Below are positions 1 to 10,456 of a stretch of DNA of 64,000 nucleotides, in pieces; position 1 is the stretch's first letter; every line of letters starts with the position of its first letter. The notes beneath the pieces were generated by a model. The model was not told the DNA's origin. It worked only from the letters and a program-made list of their open reading frames with translations, and did not search any database. This stretch comes from Janthinobacterium sp. Marseille (GTDB lineage: Bacteria; Pseudomonadota; Gammaproteobacteria; Burkholderiales; Burkholderiaceae_D). Position numbers and translations under genes: made by a program. The stretch lies in assembly GCF_000013625.1 (NCBI RefSeq), contig NC_009659.1, forward strand, positions 3,906,001 through 3,970,000, in the 5' to 3' direction.

Positions 1-2
1 CG

Positions 3-1220
3 CGCCTGACCAAGGTCTTCCTGTGGTCGCTACGCGGCTACGCCTTGCTGGTGACCGTGGTGGCGCTGACCAGTCGTTTCGAGACAGCCATCAACCTGCT
101 CTCATTTGCCATCACTTTCCTGACCGGCCCGCTGGCTTTGTTGATCCTGGTCAAACATGTCTTGCGCAGCAATATTGAAGTACGCCTGCCATTTTTCATC
201 GCCTGCAGCACATTTGTGCTGGCCATCATGCTGCAGTACTTCGCCATACGCGGCTATATCCGCAATGACTTCCTGAATTATTCAACGGCGACCTCTTCGG
301 TACTGGTCTTCCTGACGGTGTTCTATGCGATCACCAAACGCTACCAGCGTATGCGTGAGGCAAATGAAAGCGCACAAACCCGTATCATCGAGATGGTACG
401 CAGCTCGGAACGCGAACTGGAAAAACAGGTGGCCGAACGGACCCAGGCTTTATTGCTGGCGATGGAAGAAGTTGAAAAGGCATTGGCAATGGAACGTGCC
501 GCACATGAAGAACAGCAGCAATTCATCGCGATGGTGTCACACGAGTTGCGTACACCTCTGGCCGTCATTGATGCCGCTGCGCAAAACATGACGCGCGAAG
601 GGGAGCAAGGTTCCGCCAAGGCACCGCTGCGCCTGGAGAAAATTCATCGTGCCACGGAAAGATTGTCGTCGCTGTTTACGCATTACCTCAGCAGTGAACG
701 CCTGAAAATGTTCGCGCATGGCATACAGCCGACCAATACCACTTTGCATCTGCTGTTGGAAGACGCCGTGAATATGGCCAAGCCGCTGGCCGACAATCAC
801 CAATTCCTGATCGCGTCGGAAGCAGTCAAAAAGCCGGTACGGGCGGATGCCGATATCCTGCGCCTGGTCATTAGCACGCTGTTGAACAATGCGGTCAAAT
901 ACACTCCCGCCGGCAGCACGGTTGTCCTGCGCGCCGAGCCGGTAAGCAATGGCTGGCATATCGATGTCACCGACAATGGCCCCGGCATTGCAGCCGACGA
1001 ACGTGAGAAAATTTTCAATCGCTATTACCGCGGCCGTATCTCCGGCAGCAAAGCCGGCACCGGCCTGGGACTGACACTCGCGCGCCATCTGATCGAGCGC
1101 CATGGCGGGACACTGGAGTTGCTGGATAATCCGGCAGGCGGCAGTACTTTCCGCATCTTCCTGCCGTCTGCCAGTGCAGCTGCACCCGCATATGGAAATG
1201 CCGCTACTGCCCCAGTTTGA
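3..1220 (+). CDS. Membrane sensor histidine kinase, 3' part (5' end outside window)
   Basis: The reading frame is open to the left edge, so the gene is cut by the window; a TTG at 45 is only the first possible start inside it. The visible protein begins with several hydrophobic helices that resemble the last part of a 7TMR-DISM membrane region. A coiled coil follows, then a complete kinase core: H-box with VSHELRTP (phosphoacceptor His encoded near 540), N-box LNNAVKYTP, G1 DNGPGIAA, F-box FNRYYRGR and G2 GTGLGLTLA. No receiver domain follows. It should autophosphorylate and pass phosphate to a response regulator that is not in the window. The signal is unknown. It converges on opgH with an 11-base gap. 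Confidence 0.9.
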   Translation, partial: RLTKVFLWSLRGYALLVTVVALTSRFETAINLLSFAITFLTGPLALLILVKHVLRSNIEVRLPFFIACSTFVLAIMLQYFAIRGYIRNDFLNYSTATSSVLVFLTVFYAITKRYQRMREANESAQTRIIEMVRSSERELEKQVAERTQALLLAMEEVEKALAMERAAHEEQQQFIAMVSHELRTPLAVIDAAAQNMTREGEQGSAKAPLRLEKIHRATERLSSLFTHYLSSERLKMFAHGIQPTNTTLHLLLEDAVNMAKPLADNHQFLIASEAVKKPVRADADILRLVISTLLNNAVKYTPAGSTVVLRAEPVSNGWHIDVTDNGPGIAADEREKIFNRYYRGRISGSKAGTGLGLTLARHLIERHGGTLELLDNPAGGSTFRIFLPSASAAAPAYGNAATAPV

Positions 1221-1231
1221 GGAATATGGCC

Positions 1232-3775
1232 TTAGGCTGGTTGTTTTCTTTCTTCCAAACCCAAGGCACCACGCCCGGCATTCCGCAAACTGCGCAACTC
1301 TTTCTCTTTCGTTTCACGCAAATGCGCAAACCAGCCCGGATGCGCCTGTTCGGATGACCAGACATCCAGGTGCAATTGCGACAGGAAGACAGGATCCGCC
1401 AGCAAACCATTCTTTTGACCGTCCGGTAATGCCGTCGGACCATTCTTCACCGCATTTTGTATCTGATCCTTGCGCCGGTTCTGCGCCGCCAGTGAACGAT
1501 GGGCATGCATATAAGCGCTGGCGCACATCACACCGTTGAAGCGCGGGTCGACCACCGCATCGATGAAGTTCATCGTACGTGGTGCGGCCTTGACGTAAGC
1601 CACCATATCCTGCAACTCCAGTGGCGGTTTTGCCTCTTCCGGAATCAGGAATAGTTTCTTGCGACGGAAACGCAAACCGTTGGAAACCTTGCTGGAATAA
1701 ATCGAGACCGGGATCGCCACTGCCAAGGAACCGACGATAGGCAACAACCACGGCAGGAAAGTCGGGTTCAGCCAAAAGATGATGCCGCCCCAGGTCAGGC
1801 CTAACAAGGTATGGAAGCCATGTTTGCGTATTGCTTCACCCGGACTGGTTTCTGCATCTTCGCGCGGCGGCGACTTCCAGCGCAAGGCCCAACCCATGAA
1901 AGCGGCAATCACAAAGTGGGTATGGAACAGCATGCGCACCGGTGCCAGCAACATCGAGAAGAACATTTCAATCAGCATGCTGCCAATCAGGCGCAGACGG
2001 CCGCCAAACTGTTGCGCACCCTGCATACAGATCAGCAACACACTTAGTATCTTCGGCAGGAACAACAGGGTCGCGGTCGCACTGAATAGCGCCAGTGCTT
2101 TTTCCGGATGCCATTGCGGCCAGTTCGGGAACAGCTGCCAAGGCTCGGTGAAATAGATGGGCTCTGTCAGCGTATGCTGCATCAGCAAGCCGGTAGAGAG
2201 AATCAGGAACAGGAACCATAAAGGTGCCGACAAATAAGCCATCACCCCGGTGACAAATACTGCACGATGTACCGAGTGCATGCCTTTGGACAGGAACAGG
2301 CGGAAGTTCATCAGATTGCCCTGGCACCAGCGACGATCCCGTTTTAATTCATCCAATAAATTCGGTGGCATCTCTTCATAACTGCCGTCCAGGTCGTAAG
2401 CAATCCAGACTTTCCAGCCGGCTCGACGCATCAAGGCGGCTTCGATAAAGTCATGCGACAGGATTTCACCTGCAAACGGCCCTTTGCCCGGCAATAGCGA
2501 CAAAGCGCAATGCTCGATGAAAGGCTGCATCCGTATGATCGCGTTATGCCCCCAGTAATGCGATTCACCGAGCTGCCAGTAATGCAGGCCGGCGGTAAAC
2601 AAGGGACCGTACACGCGTGTCGAGAATTGCTGGATACGCGCATACAAGGTGTCGCGACCGGCGGCGCGCGGTGCAGTCTGGATAATCCCTGCATCAGGAT
2701 TGGCTTCCATTGATTGCACCAGCTTGGTCAGGCAATCGCCGCTCATCACGCTGTCGGCATCCAGCACCACCATATAACGATAGTTCTTGCCCCAGCGGCG
2801 GCAGAAGTCATCGATATTGCCGCTTTTGCGTCGCACCCGGCGTTGGCGACGACGATAGAAAATGCGACCAAAGCCATTCACAGTCTTGCTCAGCATCGCC
2901 CATGCCGCCACTTCATCGGCGCAGATATCGCTATTGCTGCTATCACTCAAAACATAAAAATCGAAACGATCGAGCTGCCCGGTTTTTTCCACCGATTCAT
3001 AGGTCGCACGCAAACCCGCAAAGACCCGTGCCACACCTTCATTACAGATAGGCATCACGATCGCGGTACGCGCAGCGGCCGCTATCGGCCCGTCAGTCAC
3101 TGCGGTCCTGGAAATCAAGTGCGGATCCTTGCCGCGCGCGAGCAGGATAAAACCTGTCATCGCAGTCCAGAAGCCGGCCGAGACCCAGCAAAACAGCAAT
3201 GCAAACAAGGCCAGCATCGCGATTTCCAGCGGCTGCTTGCCCTGATACGGCAAGACGGTACTCATGTAAAACGTCGCCACCGCAGTTTGCCCCAGCATCA
3301 ACAGGAGCAAGGTCAGGCGTCGTGCCCCGCCTTTGGCGCCATCGTTGGCGGGAACATTTTCCTTTAGCGGGTCTTTCTTTGTCGCGGGCTGTCGCTTGAA
3401 CAAAGCTTGCAGCCAGCGTGTGACCGGATTCAAGGCACCCCAGGGTTCCGGCACCATGGATGCGCGATTGATAGGAGGAGCGATAGCCAGGGGCGCGCCG
3501 CTTTCATCACACAGTGCCGGTGCTATATGCGTCAGCTGCTCTGGTGCGTCAGCTGCCAGCGCCAACCTGGTTCGTGCCGGTACTGAACCTAAAGCCGGAT
3601 TATCTTTATTCGCATGCACACCGGCCAGCGCATGATGCAAATCACCCATCGCTTCGCGCGTAGAAAATGTCGCCGTCTCTTCCAGGCGCTGCTCGACCAG
3701 ATGCCGTTCAGCCTCCGGCAGGGCCAGATGGTCAAGGTAATGCCGACATTGGGTCGGGATACGTGGCGCGTCCAT
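1232..3775 (-). CDS. opgH: Glucans biosynthesis glucosyltransferase H
   Basis: This 847-residue inner-membrane family 2 glycosyltransferase uses UDP-glucose to build the beta-1,2-linked backbone of osmoregulated periplasmic glucans. The cytoplasmic GT2 domain shows LDADS near residue 335 and the DRRWCQGN motif (QxxRW type) near 477, with membrane helices on both sides. The start is the ATG at 3775, which overlaps the opgG stop by one base (TGATG), the usual coupled arrangement; a GTG at 3802 is an upstream in-frame alternative. Length matches the family. Identification is firm. Confidence 0.95.
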   Translation of the reverse strand: MDAPRIPTQCRHYLDHLALPEAERHLVEQRLEETATFSTREAMGDLHHALAGVHANKDNPALGSVPARTRLALAADAPEQLTHIAPALCDESGAPLAIAPPINRASMVPEPWGALNPVTRWLQALFKRQPATKKDPLKENVPANDGAKGGARRLTLLLLMLGQTAVATFYMSTVLPYQGKQPLEIAMLALFALLFCWVSAGFWTAMTGFILLARGKDPHLISRTAVTDGPIAAAARTAIVMPICNEGVARVFAGLRATYESVEKTGQLDRFDFYVLSDSSNSDICADEVAAWAMLSKTVNGFGRIFYRRRQRRVRRKSGNIDDFCRRWGKNYRYMVVLDADSVMSGDCLTKLVQSMEANPDAGIIQTAPRAAGRDTLYARIQQFSTRVYGPLFTAGLHYWQLGESHYWGHNAIIRMQPFIEHCALSLLPGKGPFAGEILSHDFIEAALMRRAGWKVWIAYDLDGSYEEMPPNLLDELKRDRRWCQGNLMNFRLFLSKGMHSVHRAVFVTGVMAYLSAPLWFLFLILSTGLLMQHTLTEPIYFTEPWQLFPNWPQWHPEKALALFSATATLLFLPKILSVLLICMQGAQQFGGRLRLIGSMLIEMFFSMLLAPVRMLFHTHFVIAAFMGWALRWKSPPREDAETSPGEAIRKHGFHTLLGLTWGGIIFWLNPTFLPWLLPIVGSLAVAIPVSIYSSKVSNGLRFRRKKLFLIPEEAKPPLELQDMVAYVKAAPRTMNFIDAVVDPRFNGVMCASAYMHAHRSLAAQNRRKDQIQNAVKNGPTALPDGQKNGLLADPVFLSQLHLDVWSSEQAHPGWFAHLRETKEKELRSLRNAGRGALGLEERKQPA

Positions 3776-5307
3776 CAATCCGCCGGCAAGATATAACTCC
3801 ACGTTTCCGATAGAGTTGTGTTGTTGGTGTGCAGGAAGCCACGCAATTCAATCGGCTTCTTGTCGTCTACCCGCTTGACCCTGAGCGCTGCGCGCCAGCC
3901 GCCGGTCGCTTCATTGCGGTAGGTATGCGCTTCAAGGATTTCGCCATTGCTGTCCGCGGACGCGCGGAATTCTATCTTCGCGTCCTGCGGCAACTTCTTG
4001 AAGATAGGTCCTTCAAAATCCACGAACAGGGCGGTGCTGTCGTCCGGCTTGCGCAAATGGCCGTGGCCACGCCTGGTTTGCGTGACCCATGACAATGGCG
4101 GACGTTGCTGCGCGCTCTTGTTCCAGTAGAGACGATAATCCAGCTTGATCGGGGTACCCGGTTTCGGAATTACATCCGGTACCCAGTAGGCGACGATATT
4201 GTCGTTGAACTCATCGGGCGTCGGTATTTGTACCAGCTCTACCCGCCCCGAGCCCCACTTGCCGATCGGCTCGACCCAGGCACTCGGCCGCGTTTCATAC
4301 CGTGACTCCAGGTCTTCATAACTGCTTTGCCTTTCATCGCGCTGCATCAGGCCGAAGCCGGATGGATTGCTCAAACCATATGAAGTTACCAGCAGGCGCT
4401 TCGGATTAACCAGCGGGCGCCAGATCCATTCACCGGTACCGGACTGGATGGACAAGCCGTCCGAGTCGTGTACTTCAGGGCGGTAATCTTCGGTCGTCGA
4501 GCGCTGGTTCTCGCCAAAGAAATACATGCTGGTCAGTGGCGCAATGCCAAGCTTGGTAACGTTTTCACGCAGGTATAACTGCGACTTCACTTCAGTTACG
4601 GTTTGCTCGCCCGGTTTCACGACGAAACGATAAGCGCCGGTAACGCGACGGGAATCGAGCAAGGCGTAAATTGTCAGCTGTTTACTATTTGCGCTTGGAC
4701 GTTCTATCCAGAATTCCACGAACTTCGGAAATTCTTCCCCCGAATTCAAGGCAGTATCAACCGCCAGGCCGCGCGCAGATAAGCCATAGATTTGGCCCTT
4801 GCCGACGGCGCGCAAATAACTGGCGCCGAGGAAGACCATGATTTCATCTTTATATTTGGGGGTATTGATTGCGTAGTGCACGCGGAAACCGGAATAACCG
4901 AGGTGCTTCAGGTCATGCGGGCTCAATTTATTGGCACCGTAATTGAACGCGCGCGGATCGAATGGAATCTGGCGCGCACGCTGGCCGACGATTTCATTAA
5001 TACGTACCGGGCTCTCGAATTGTCGACCCTGGTGGAAGAAGGTCAGTTCGAACGGCAATTTTTCTGCATGCCAGTAAGCACGCTCAGGTTTGAAACGGAT
5101 ATCGCGATATTGATCGTAGTTCAGGCTTTCCAGGGCTTTCGAAATATTTCTTTGCGGTGCCTTGTAGGAAGTCGTCGATAACTGCTGGGCTTTCTTCGCG
5201 ACGTCGTTGAACTCAAACGCAAGCGCAGGAAGACAGGGAAGAAATGCAAGAAGCAGCAATGCAATACGCTGACCGGCTCGCACAGGTGTAAATAAACTCC
5301 AGAACAT
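3775..5307 (-). CDS. opgG: Periplasmic glucans biosynthesis protein G
   Basis: OpgG is a periplasmic protein needed to make or branch osmoregulated periplasmic glucans. The 510-residue product starts with a signal peptide (hydrophobic run LLLLAFLPC, cleavage after ALA) followed by [11 protein letters not shown], the classic mature OpgG N-terminus. [12 protein letters not shown] and FFHQG are further family landmarks. I chose the ATG at 5307 because it puts the charged n-region directly before the hydrophobic core. An ATG at 5340 has a better ribosome site (GGGAG, 5 bases upstream) and cannot be excluded. It is first gene of the opgGH operon. Confidence 0.94.
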   Translation of the reverse strand: MFWSLFTPVRAGQRIALLLLAFLPCLPALAFEFNDVAKKAQQLSTTSYKAPQRNISKALESLNYDQYRDIRFKPERAYWHAEKLPFELTFFHQGRQFESPVRINEIVGQRARQIPFDPRAFNYGANKLSPHDLKHLGYSGFRVHYAINTPKYKDEIMVFLGASYLRAVGKGQIYGLSARGLAVDTALNSGEEFPKFVEFWIERPSANSKQLTIYALLDSRRVTGAYRFVVKPGEQTVTEVKSQLYLRENVTKLGIAPLTSMYFFGENQRSTTEDYRPEVHDSDGLSIQSGTGEWIWRPLVNPKRLLVTSYGLSNPSGFGLMQRDERQSSYEDLESRYETRPSAWVEPIGKWGSGRVELVQIPTPDEFNDNIVAYWVPDVIPKPGTPIKLDYRLYWNKSAQQRPPLSWVTQTRRGHGHLRKPDDSTALFVDFEGPIFKKLPQDAKIEFRASADSNGEILEAHTYRNEATGGWRAALRVKRVDDKKPIELRGFLHTNNTTLSETWSYILPAD

Positions 5308-5751
5308 GATTTCCAATCTAAACAAACTGTCCGCCCCCATACTGGCTCCCGGACCTCCGTTGCTACCGCAGATATGCGGGTTCACACGGAGCAAAAATGC
5401 GCATCCCAAATAGTTGCCACAAATCCTTGAGGCAATTAGTTGCAATACGCATCCAATTTGAAAAGTGTTTTAACTCCACGCGATGCGCTTTACGAATTAA
5501 AGCAAGATTGACCTTTCGTCGCCGATGATATGGACAAAAGACGATAACTACAGCGAAAGTGTCCGGCTTGTGCCCGGCATTCTGGCTTTGCGTCGCGAGT
5601 TTTATAGCGCGGCGCGGCAGTCATACGGTAGTACTCCTGTCACAAATCCAGCAGCCAGCCAGGCTGGTCCTTGCGTATATTTTTGACATGAGTGTCGGTC
5701 TGACCTCACAAAAAGTGGAATGGTTCCGCGCCTAAATGTTTTTTTCCGGCA
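5308..5751. other. Intergenic region, opgG leader and promoter area
   Basis: About 440 bases between the opgG start and the end of the GIY-YIG gene. The part next to opgG must hold its promoter and leader, but I could not assign -35/-10 boxes with confidence. I see no convincing small gene, tRNA or repeat here. Confidence 0.5.
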
Positions 5752-6078
5752 TCATGCCTGCCACACCCCATAGCCTGCTTCGCGCAGCGCAATGCCGAGC
5801 TCAACCTCCATCTCGCACGCAGCCTCATACGGCATCGGGTTGTACACCGCATACAGCTCCGGTAACAGCCGTAAACCGAACTTCTCGACATATCGGTTGC
5901 TCTGTATACCTGCCTTGTGTTTATCAAAGCGCAGGTCAGGGTCGAGCCCGGTCATGCCGACATAGACGCATGGCTTCCCGCGGATGTAATCCGGATTTGC
6001 TTTCTTGAAGCGGGCTTCATAAAGCACGTCGGGCGATAACTCGACGACATAAACATGGTGATGGTGACGGCGCGGCAT
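5752..6078 (-). CDS. Small GIY-YIG domain protein
   Basis: The 108-residue product carries a reduced GIY-YIG fold: HVYVVEL aligns with the GIY strand and CVYVGMTG with the YIG strand, followed by a DLRFDKHKAG segment where the conserved Arg of the nuclease would sit. The end of the protein (EVELGIALREAGYGVW) is helical. The ATG at 6078 has GGAA upstream; an ATG at 6117 would add 13 residues without a good ribosome site. Such stand-alone proteins are annotated as putative endonucleases, but a DNA substrate is unproven. It is a single gene with no functional partner nearby. Confidence 0.7.
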   Translation of the reverse strand: MPRRHHHHVYVVELSPDVLYEARFKKANPDYIRGKPCVYVGMTGLDPDLRFDKHKAGIQSNRYVEKFGLRLLPELYAVYNPMPYEAACEMEVELGIALREAGYGVWQA

Positions 6079-6277
6079 GCAAATATTCCGGACTCGGGAC
6101 AACAGGTGGTTCAGCATAGCAGGCCGCGCGTATCAACTTCGTACTGTCTTCACGTGCAATTCTTATGCCATCGCGACGAGCGCCACATCGCCGGCCAACA
6201 ATCGGTACAATCCGTGAAACCGCAGTAGAGATGATAAAAAATCCAATTGCCGATCACCGCAGAAAGCGACGCCAACA

Positions 6278-7183
6278 ATGAAAACAACGCACCTGCAAGA
6301 CGCCTGGTCACTGACCAAAGAAGCGGTACAAGCCTGGATGCAGGATTTTGCACCGAGCATGGGCGCTGCACTGGCCTATTACACGATCTTTTCCCTTGCA
6401 CCAATGCTGATCATCGTGATCGCCATTGCCGGCTTCTTCTTCGGGCAGAATACCGCACAGGGTGAAATTATTGCCCAGTTGCGCGGCCTGGTCGGCGATA
6501 CCGGTGCCGCCGCAGTGGAAGGCATCCTGCGTTCAGTGAGCCAGCCAGGCCAGGGCATAGTTGCCGCCACCCTGGGCACATTGACACTGATGATAGGTGC
6601 GACCGCGGTGTTCGGTGAATTGCAAAGCGCGCTGAACCGGATCTGGAAAGTTACGGCAAATAATAATACCGGCGGCGTCTGGAAATTCGTCTGCACCCGC
6701 CTCCTGTCCTTCGGCATGGTGATGGGCCTCGGCTTCATGCTGCTGATTTCCATGATCCTCAGTGCGGCATTGGCCGCACTCGGCAAATGGTGGGGCAGTA
6801 TGCTGGGCGACTGGACCATCGTGCTGGAAATATTGAACCTGGCGGTTTCCTTCGGCGTCATCACGACGTTGTTTGCGATGATTTACAAGTTCATGCCACG
6901 CGCAACCATCGCCTGGCGCAATGTCTGGTTTGGCGCGGTGATTACCGCCCTGCTGTTTACCGTCGGTAAATTCCTGATCGGCCTCTATCTCGGCAAAACC
7001 AATATGGCTTCCGGCTTTGGTGCCGCCGGCTCACTGGTCGTGCTGCTCGCCTGGATTTACTATTCGGCGCAAATTTTCCTGCTCGGCGCGGAATTCACCT
7101 GGGTCCTGTCGCAAAGGCATGAAGCCAGGCTGGCAGCCGCCAATACATCGGATGCAGCTTCGGACGCACTCGTATCAGATTAA
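6278..7183 (+). CDS. YihY/BrkB family inner-membrane protein
   Basis: The 301-residue protein has about six membrane helices and the start typical of the YihY/BrkB family: FAPSMGAALAYYTIFSLAPML. The middle contains the conserved FGELQSALNRIW stretch. Family members were once called ribonuclease BN, which is a misassignment; BrkB was linked to serum resistance in Bordetella, and the biochemical role is unknown. The gene is followed 69 bases later by a DUF418 gene in the same direction, so they may be co-transcribed. Confidence 0.9.
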   Translation: MKTTHLQDAWSLTKEAVQAWMQDFAPSMGAALAYYTIFSLAPMLIIVIAIAGFFFGQNTAQGEIIAQLRGLVGDTGAAAVEGILRSVSQPGQGIVAATLGTLTLMIGATAVFGELQSALNRIWKVTANNNTGGVWKFVCTRLLSFGMVMGLGFMLLISMILSAALAALGKWWGSMLGDWTIVLEILNLAVSFGVITTLFAMIYKFMPRATIAWRNVWFGAVITALLFTVGKFLIGLYLGKTNMASGFGAAGSLVVLLAWIYYSAQIFLLGAEFTWVLSQRHEARLAAANTSDAASDALVSD

Positions 7184-7252
7184 TCCATTCGCATCATCCA
7201 GCGGGCTGCTCTACACTGCAGCCCGTCGCTTCGTGCATACTCAACGGCAACC

Positions 7253-8476
7253 ATGAGTAATATCCTTCGTCCCTCCGGCAATGAGCGCTACGCGCATATC
7301 GATGCATTGCGCGGCATCGCCGTCTTCGGCATCCTGTTGGTGAATATCTGGTCTTTTATCTGGGGCTTCAACAGCCTGCGTTACGGCGTGCTGCCGGTCA
7401 CGGCTTCGCTATTCGATGTGTTGTCGGTAGCCTTCGTCGCTTTCTTTGCCGAACAAAAGTTTTATCCAATCTTTGCTTTCCTGTTCGGTGCCAGCTTTGT
7501 GCTCATCACGCGCTCGGCCAAACAAAAACTCGGGCGCTGGAGCGATGCCGAACAACTGTACCGGCGCCGCATGAAATGGTTGTTGGCTTGCGGCATCGTA
7601 CATGGCGTGCTGATCTGGTTCGGTGACATCCTGACCGTGTATGCGATCGCTGGCTTCTGGGTCCTCTCCGGACTCGCGAATGCGCGATTGCGCAAGGTGC
7701 GCAAGCATTTGTATGTATGGCTGGGTGTTTTTTTCGCGCTGCTGCTGCTTAATTTTTTCCTCGGCGCGCAACTATTCGGTGCCGATGACCTGGTGGCGCA
7801 AAGTAAAAACGAAGTCTATGGGGTGGAAGCGGCCCGAGCGATTTATACCTACGGCAGCTACTTCAGTATTGCCGTGCAGCGTATCCGCGACTATGTCTCG
7901 GTGACCACGCAATCCGTGTTCATCCTGCCGCACATTGCCGTGCTCTTCCTGTTGGGCGTGATAGCAGTACGATGCGGCTGGTTGACGCAGCCGTGGCGCC
8001 ACACTACTCTCTGGCGCCGGGTACGACTCATCGGTTTCGGCATCGGGATTCCATTCAACCTGATCTGGGCTGCATTGATCTTGAGCGAAGCGATCGATCC
8101 TTTACATCCGTCACCCTATTCTTACATCGCCTATGCATGGCTACCGGTGGGTGGCGTCTGCCTGGCTGGCGGCTATGTCGCCTGCCTGATGCTGGCTGGT
8201 CCTGCCATCCAGCGTTGGGCAGCTGACTGGCTGGCACCGGTCGGCCGCATGGCTTTGACGAATTACCTGATGCAATCGCTGCTATGTTCGGTGCTGATAC
8301 AAGGCTTCGGTTTTGGCCTTGGCGCCACTTTGCCACCAGCCGGCTGGCTGTCGATTGCCTTCGGTGTCATGTTGCTGCAATTGCTATTGAGTCGGTGGTG
8401 GCTGAGCACACATACCCAAGGCCCTCTGGAAGCACTGTCGCGACGCTATATCAATAAAGCCAGGACGATCACTTAA
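7253..8476 (+). CDS. DUF418 family membrane protein
   Basis: The 407-residue protein starts with RYAHIDALRGIAVFGILLVNI, the signature opening of DUF418/YeiB-like proteins related to membrane acyltransferases. About ten hydrophobic helices follow, and the C-terminal PVGRMALTNYLMQS segment is the conserved core of DUF418. Function is not established; transport or acylation of a membrane or exported substrate has been suggested for the clan. Its last four bases overlap the end of the convergent peptide-transporter ATPase gene. Confidence 0.88.
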   Translation: MSNILRPSGNERYAHIDALRGIAVFGILLVNIWSFIWGFNSLRYGVLPVTASLFDVLSVAFVAFFAEQKFYPIFAFLFGASFVLITRSAKQKLGRWSDAEQLYRRRMKWLLACGIVHGVLIWFGDILTVYAIAGFWVLSGLANARLRKVRKHLYVWLGVFFALLLLNFFLGAQLFGADDLVAQSKNEVYGVEAARAIYTYGSYFSIAVQRIRDYVSVTTQSVFILPHIAVLFLLGVIAVRCGWLTQPWRHTTLWRRVRLIGFGIGIPFNLIWAALILSEAIDPLHPSPYSYIAYAWLPVGGVCLAGGYVACLMLAGPAIQRWAADWLAPVGRMALTNYLMQSLLCSVLIQGFGFGLGATLPPAGWLSIAFGVMLLQLLLSRWWLSTHTQGPLEALSRRYINKARTIT

Positions 8477-9474
8477 GCTGCGTCATTCAAATGACAGGCT
8501 GAGAAGTGCTGTGGTGCGATCTCTTTCAACAAAGGCTGTTCCACGCTGCAACGCGGCATCGCATGCGGACAACGCGGATGGAAGTGGCAACCTGAAGGCG
8601 GATGCAGCGGCGATGGAATTTCGCCTTTGACTGCGACGAAATCGATTTTCCTGACTTCCAGCTTGGGTGCGGAAGCCAACAACGCGCTGGTATAGGGATG
8701 ATTGGGCTGCGCGAATAATTCGATCGTAGGCGATGATTCGACGATACGACCCAGGTACATGATGACGACGCGATCCGATACGTGCCGCACCACACCCAGG
8801 TCATGGCTGATGAACAGATAAGTCAGGTTCAGTTCATTGCGTAATTCAATAAACAGGTTCAACACTTGTGCCTGTATCGAGACATCCAGCGCCGCCACTG
8901 CTTCATCACACACCAGTAATTCAGGCCTCACCGCCAACGCACGGGCGATACCTATGCGCGCCCGCTGGCCACCGGAAAATTGATGCGGAAAGCGGCGTAC
9001 CAGTGCCGGGTCCAGTCCGACCTTTTGCAATAAGGCGGCGACATAATCCTTTTGCTCCGCAGCCTTTACCATGCCGTGCGCCAGCGGTGCTTCACCGACG
9101 ATATCCTGTATTCGCATGCGTGGATTGAGCGAGGCATACGGATCCTGGAAAATCATTTGCATTGCCAATTGCGTGCGACGTCTGTCAGCCGTAGTGAGCT
9201 GCGCCATGTCTGCACCTTTCCACCAACGTGTACCCGCAGACAAGGTATGCAAGCCAACCGCGATGCGTCCCAGCGTCGACTTGCCGCAACCCGATTCGCC
9301 GACCAGGCCGACTACTTCACCGGAATGAATCGCCAGGTTCGCATGGTCGACTGCATGCACGACTTCTTCATGGCGTTGCGCGCCGAAAATTTTCGCAATG
9401 CGTGCCGCCGTATCCAGCGGCTTGGCGAAGCGCTTGCTCACATCACGCAGTTCCAGCAAAGCTTGGTCAGCCAT
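8473..9474 (-). CDS. Peptide ABC transporter ATP-binding protein (DppF/OppF type)
   Basis: The 333-residue cytoplasmic ATPase powers the peptide importer encoded in this operon. It has Walker A GESGCGKST, signature FSGGQRARIGIARAL, Walker B LLVCDEAVAALD and the C-terminal oligopeptide/dipeptide extension with the PSGCHFHPRCPHAMPRC cysteines. The Walker B stretch reads DEAVAALD rather than the usual DEPVSALD, a conservative change. The start at 9474 overlaps the stop of the preceding ATPase gene by eight bases, so the two are translationally coupled. Last gene of the operon. Confidence 0.93.
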   Translation of the reverse strand: MADQALLELRDVSKRFAKPLDTAARIAKIFGAQRHEEVVHAVDHANLAIHSGEVVGLVGESGCGKSTLGRIAVGLHTLSAGTRWWKGADMAQLTTADRRRTQLAMQMIFQDPYASLNPRMRIQDIVGEAPLAHGMVKAAEQKDYVAALLQKVGLDPALVRRFPHQFSGGQRARIGIARALAVRPELLVCDEAVAALDVSIQAQVLNLFIELRNELNLTYLFISHDLGVVRHVSDRVVIMYLGRIVESSPTIELFAQPNHPYTSALLASAPKLEVRKIDFVAVKGEIPSPLHPPSGCHFHPRCPHAMPRCSVEQPLLKEIAPQHFSACHLNDAA

Positions 9475-10456
9475 GTTCGACCTCGACTGCCTGCGGCACC
9501 GGATGGAAGCAACGCCAGGTGTGCGTGCCATGTATAGATAAAGGCGGTGTATTTGCACATTCCGCAGTGGCGCGTTCGCAGCGGGTGCGGAAGGCGCAAC
9601 CGGACGGCAGGTTTAACAGCGACGGCGTCATGCCCGGAATCTGGCGCAAGGGCTGGCCTGCAATATTGCGCGACGGCGATGATGCGATCAGGCCATAGGT
9701 ATATGGATGGCGGGTCTGTTCAAGCACCTGCTGTACTGTGCCACTCTCGACTATCTTGCCGGCATACATCACGCACAAGTCATCCGCCAGGCCGGCGATC
9801 ACTGACAGGTCATGCGTAATCCAGATCAGTGCGGTGCCGGATTCGCGACATAGCTTTTGCATTTCATACAGGATCTGCCCCTGTATCGTGACGTCCAATG
9901 CCGTCGTCGGCTCATCGCAGATGATAAGGTCGGGCTTGTTCAGCAAGGCGATGGCAATCGCCACCCTTTGCCGCATGCCGCCGGAAAATTGATGAGGGTA
10001 AGCCTGCAAGCGCTCATCCGGCGACGCGATACCGACGCGTGCCAACGCATCCCGTGCCATCGCCCGCGCAGTCGCTTTGCTCACATCCTGATGCGCCAGC
10101 ACTGCTTCCATCATTTGCGTATCTATGCGCAAGACCGGATTCAGCGTCATCATCGGATCCTGGAAAATCATCGCGACGCGATTGCCACGTATGCGGCGCA
10201 TCGCTTCGGGGGATAAATCCAGCAGGTCCTGTTCTTGCAGCAGGATCTTGCCACCGACTATCTTGCCCGGTGCATCGATCAAACCCATGATCGAATACGC
10301 AGTCATCGATTTACCGGAACCCGACTCGCCGACCAGGCCCATGATCCGGCCCGGCCCGACCGAGAAGGAAACATCTTCCACTGCTTTCACCACGCCTTCG
10401 CGTGCAGAGAAATGCATCTGCAGGTTTTGTACGGTGAGGGTAGCCATGGTCGTCAT
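9467..10456 (-). CDS. Peptide ABC transporter ATP-binding protein (DppD/OppD type)
   Basis: This 329-residue ATPase is the partner of the DppF-type subunit. It shows Walker A GESGSGKSM, signature FSGGMRQRVAIAIALL, Walker B LIICDEPTTALDVT and the C-terminal cysteine region LPSGCAFRTRC. The ATG at 10456 overlaps the stop of the upstream permease gene (ATGA), so the long upstream extension of the frame is not used. An ATG at 10447 is an alternative. Third-last in a five-gene operon read leftwards. Confidence 0.93.
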   Translation of the reverse strand: MTTMATLTVQNLQMHFSAREGVVKAVEDVSFSVGPGRIMGLVGESGSGKSMTAYSIMGLIDAPGKIVGGKILLQEQDLLDLSPEAMRRIRGNRVAMIFQDPMMTLNPVLRIDTQMMEAVLAHQDVSKATARAMARDALARVGIASPDERLQAYPHQFSGGMRQRVAIAIALLNKPDLIICDEPTTALDVTIQGQILYEMQKLCRESGTALIWITHDLSVIAGLADDLCVMYAGKIVESGTVQQVLEQTRHPYTYGLIASSPSRNIAGQPLRQIPGMTPSLLNLPSGCAFRTRCERATAECANTPPLSIHGTHTWRCFHPVPQAVEVEHG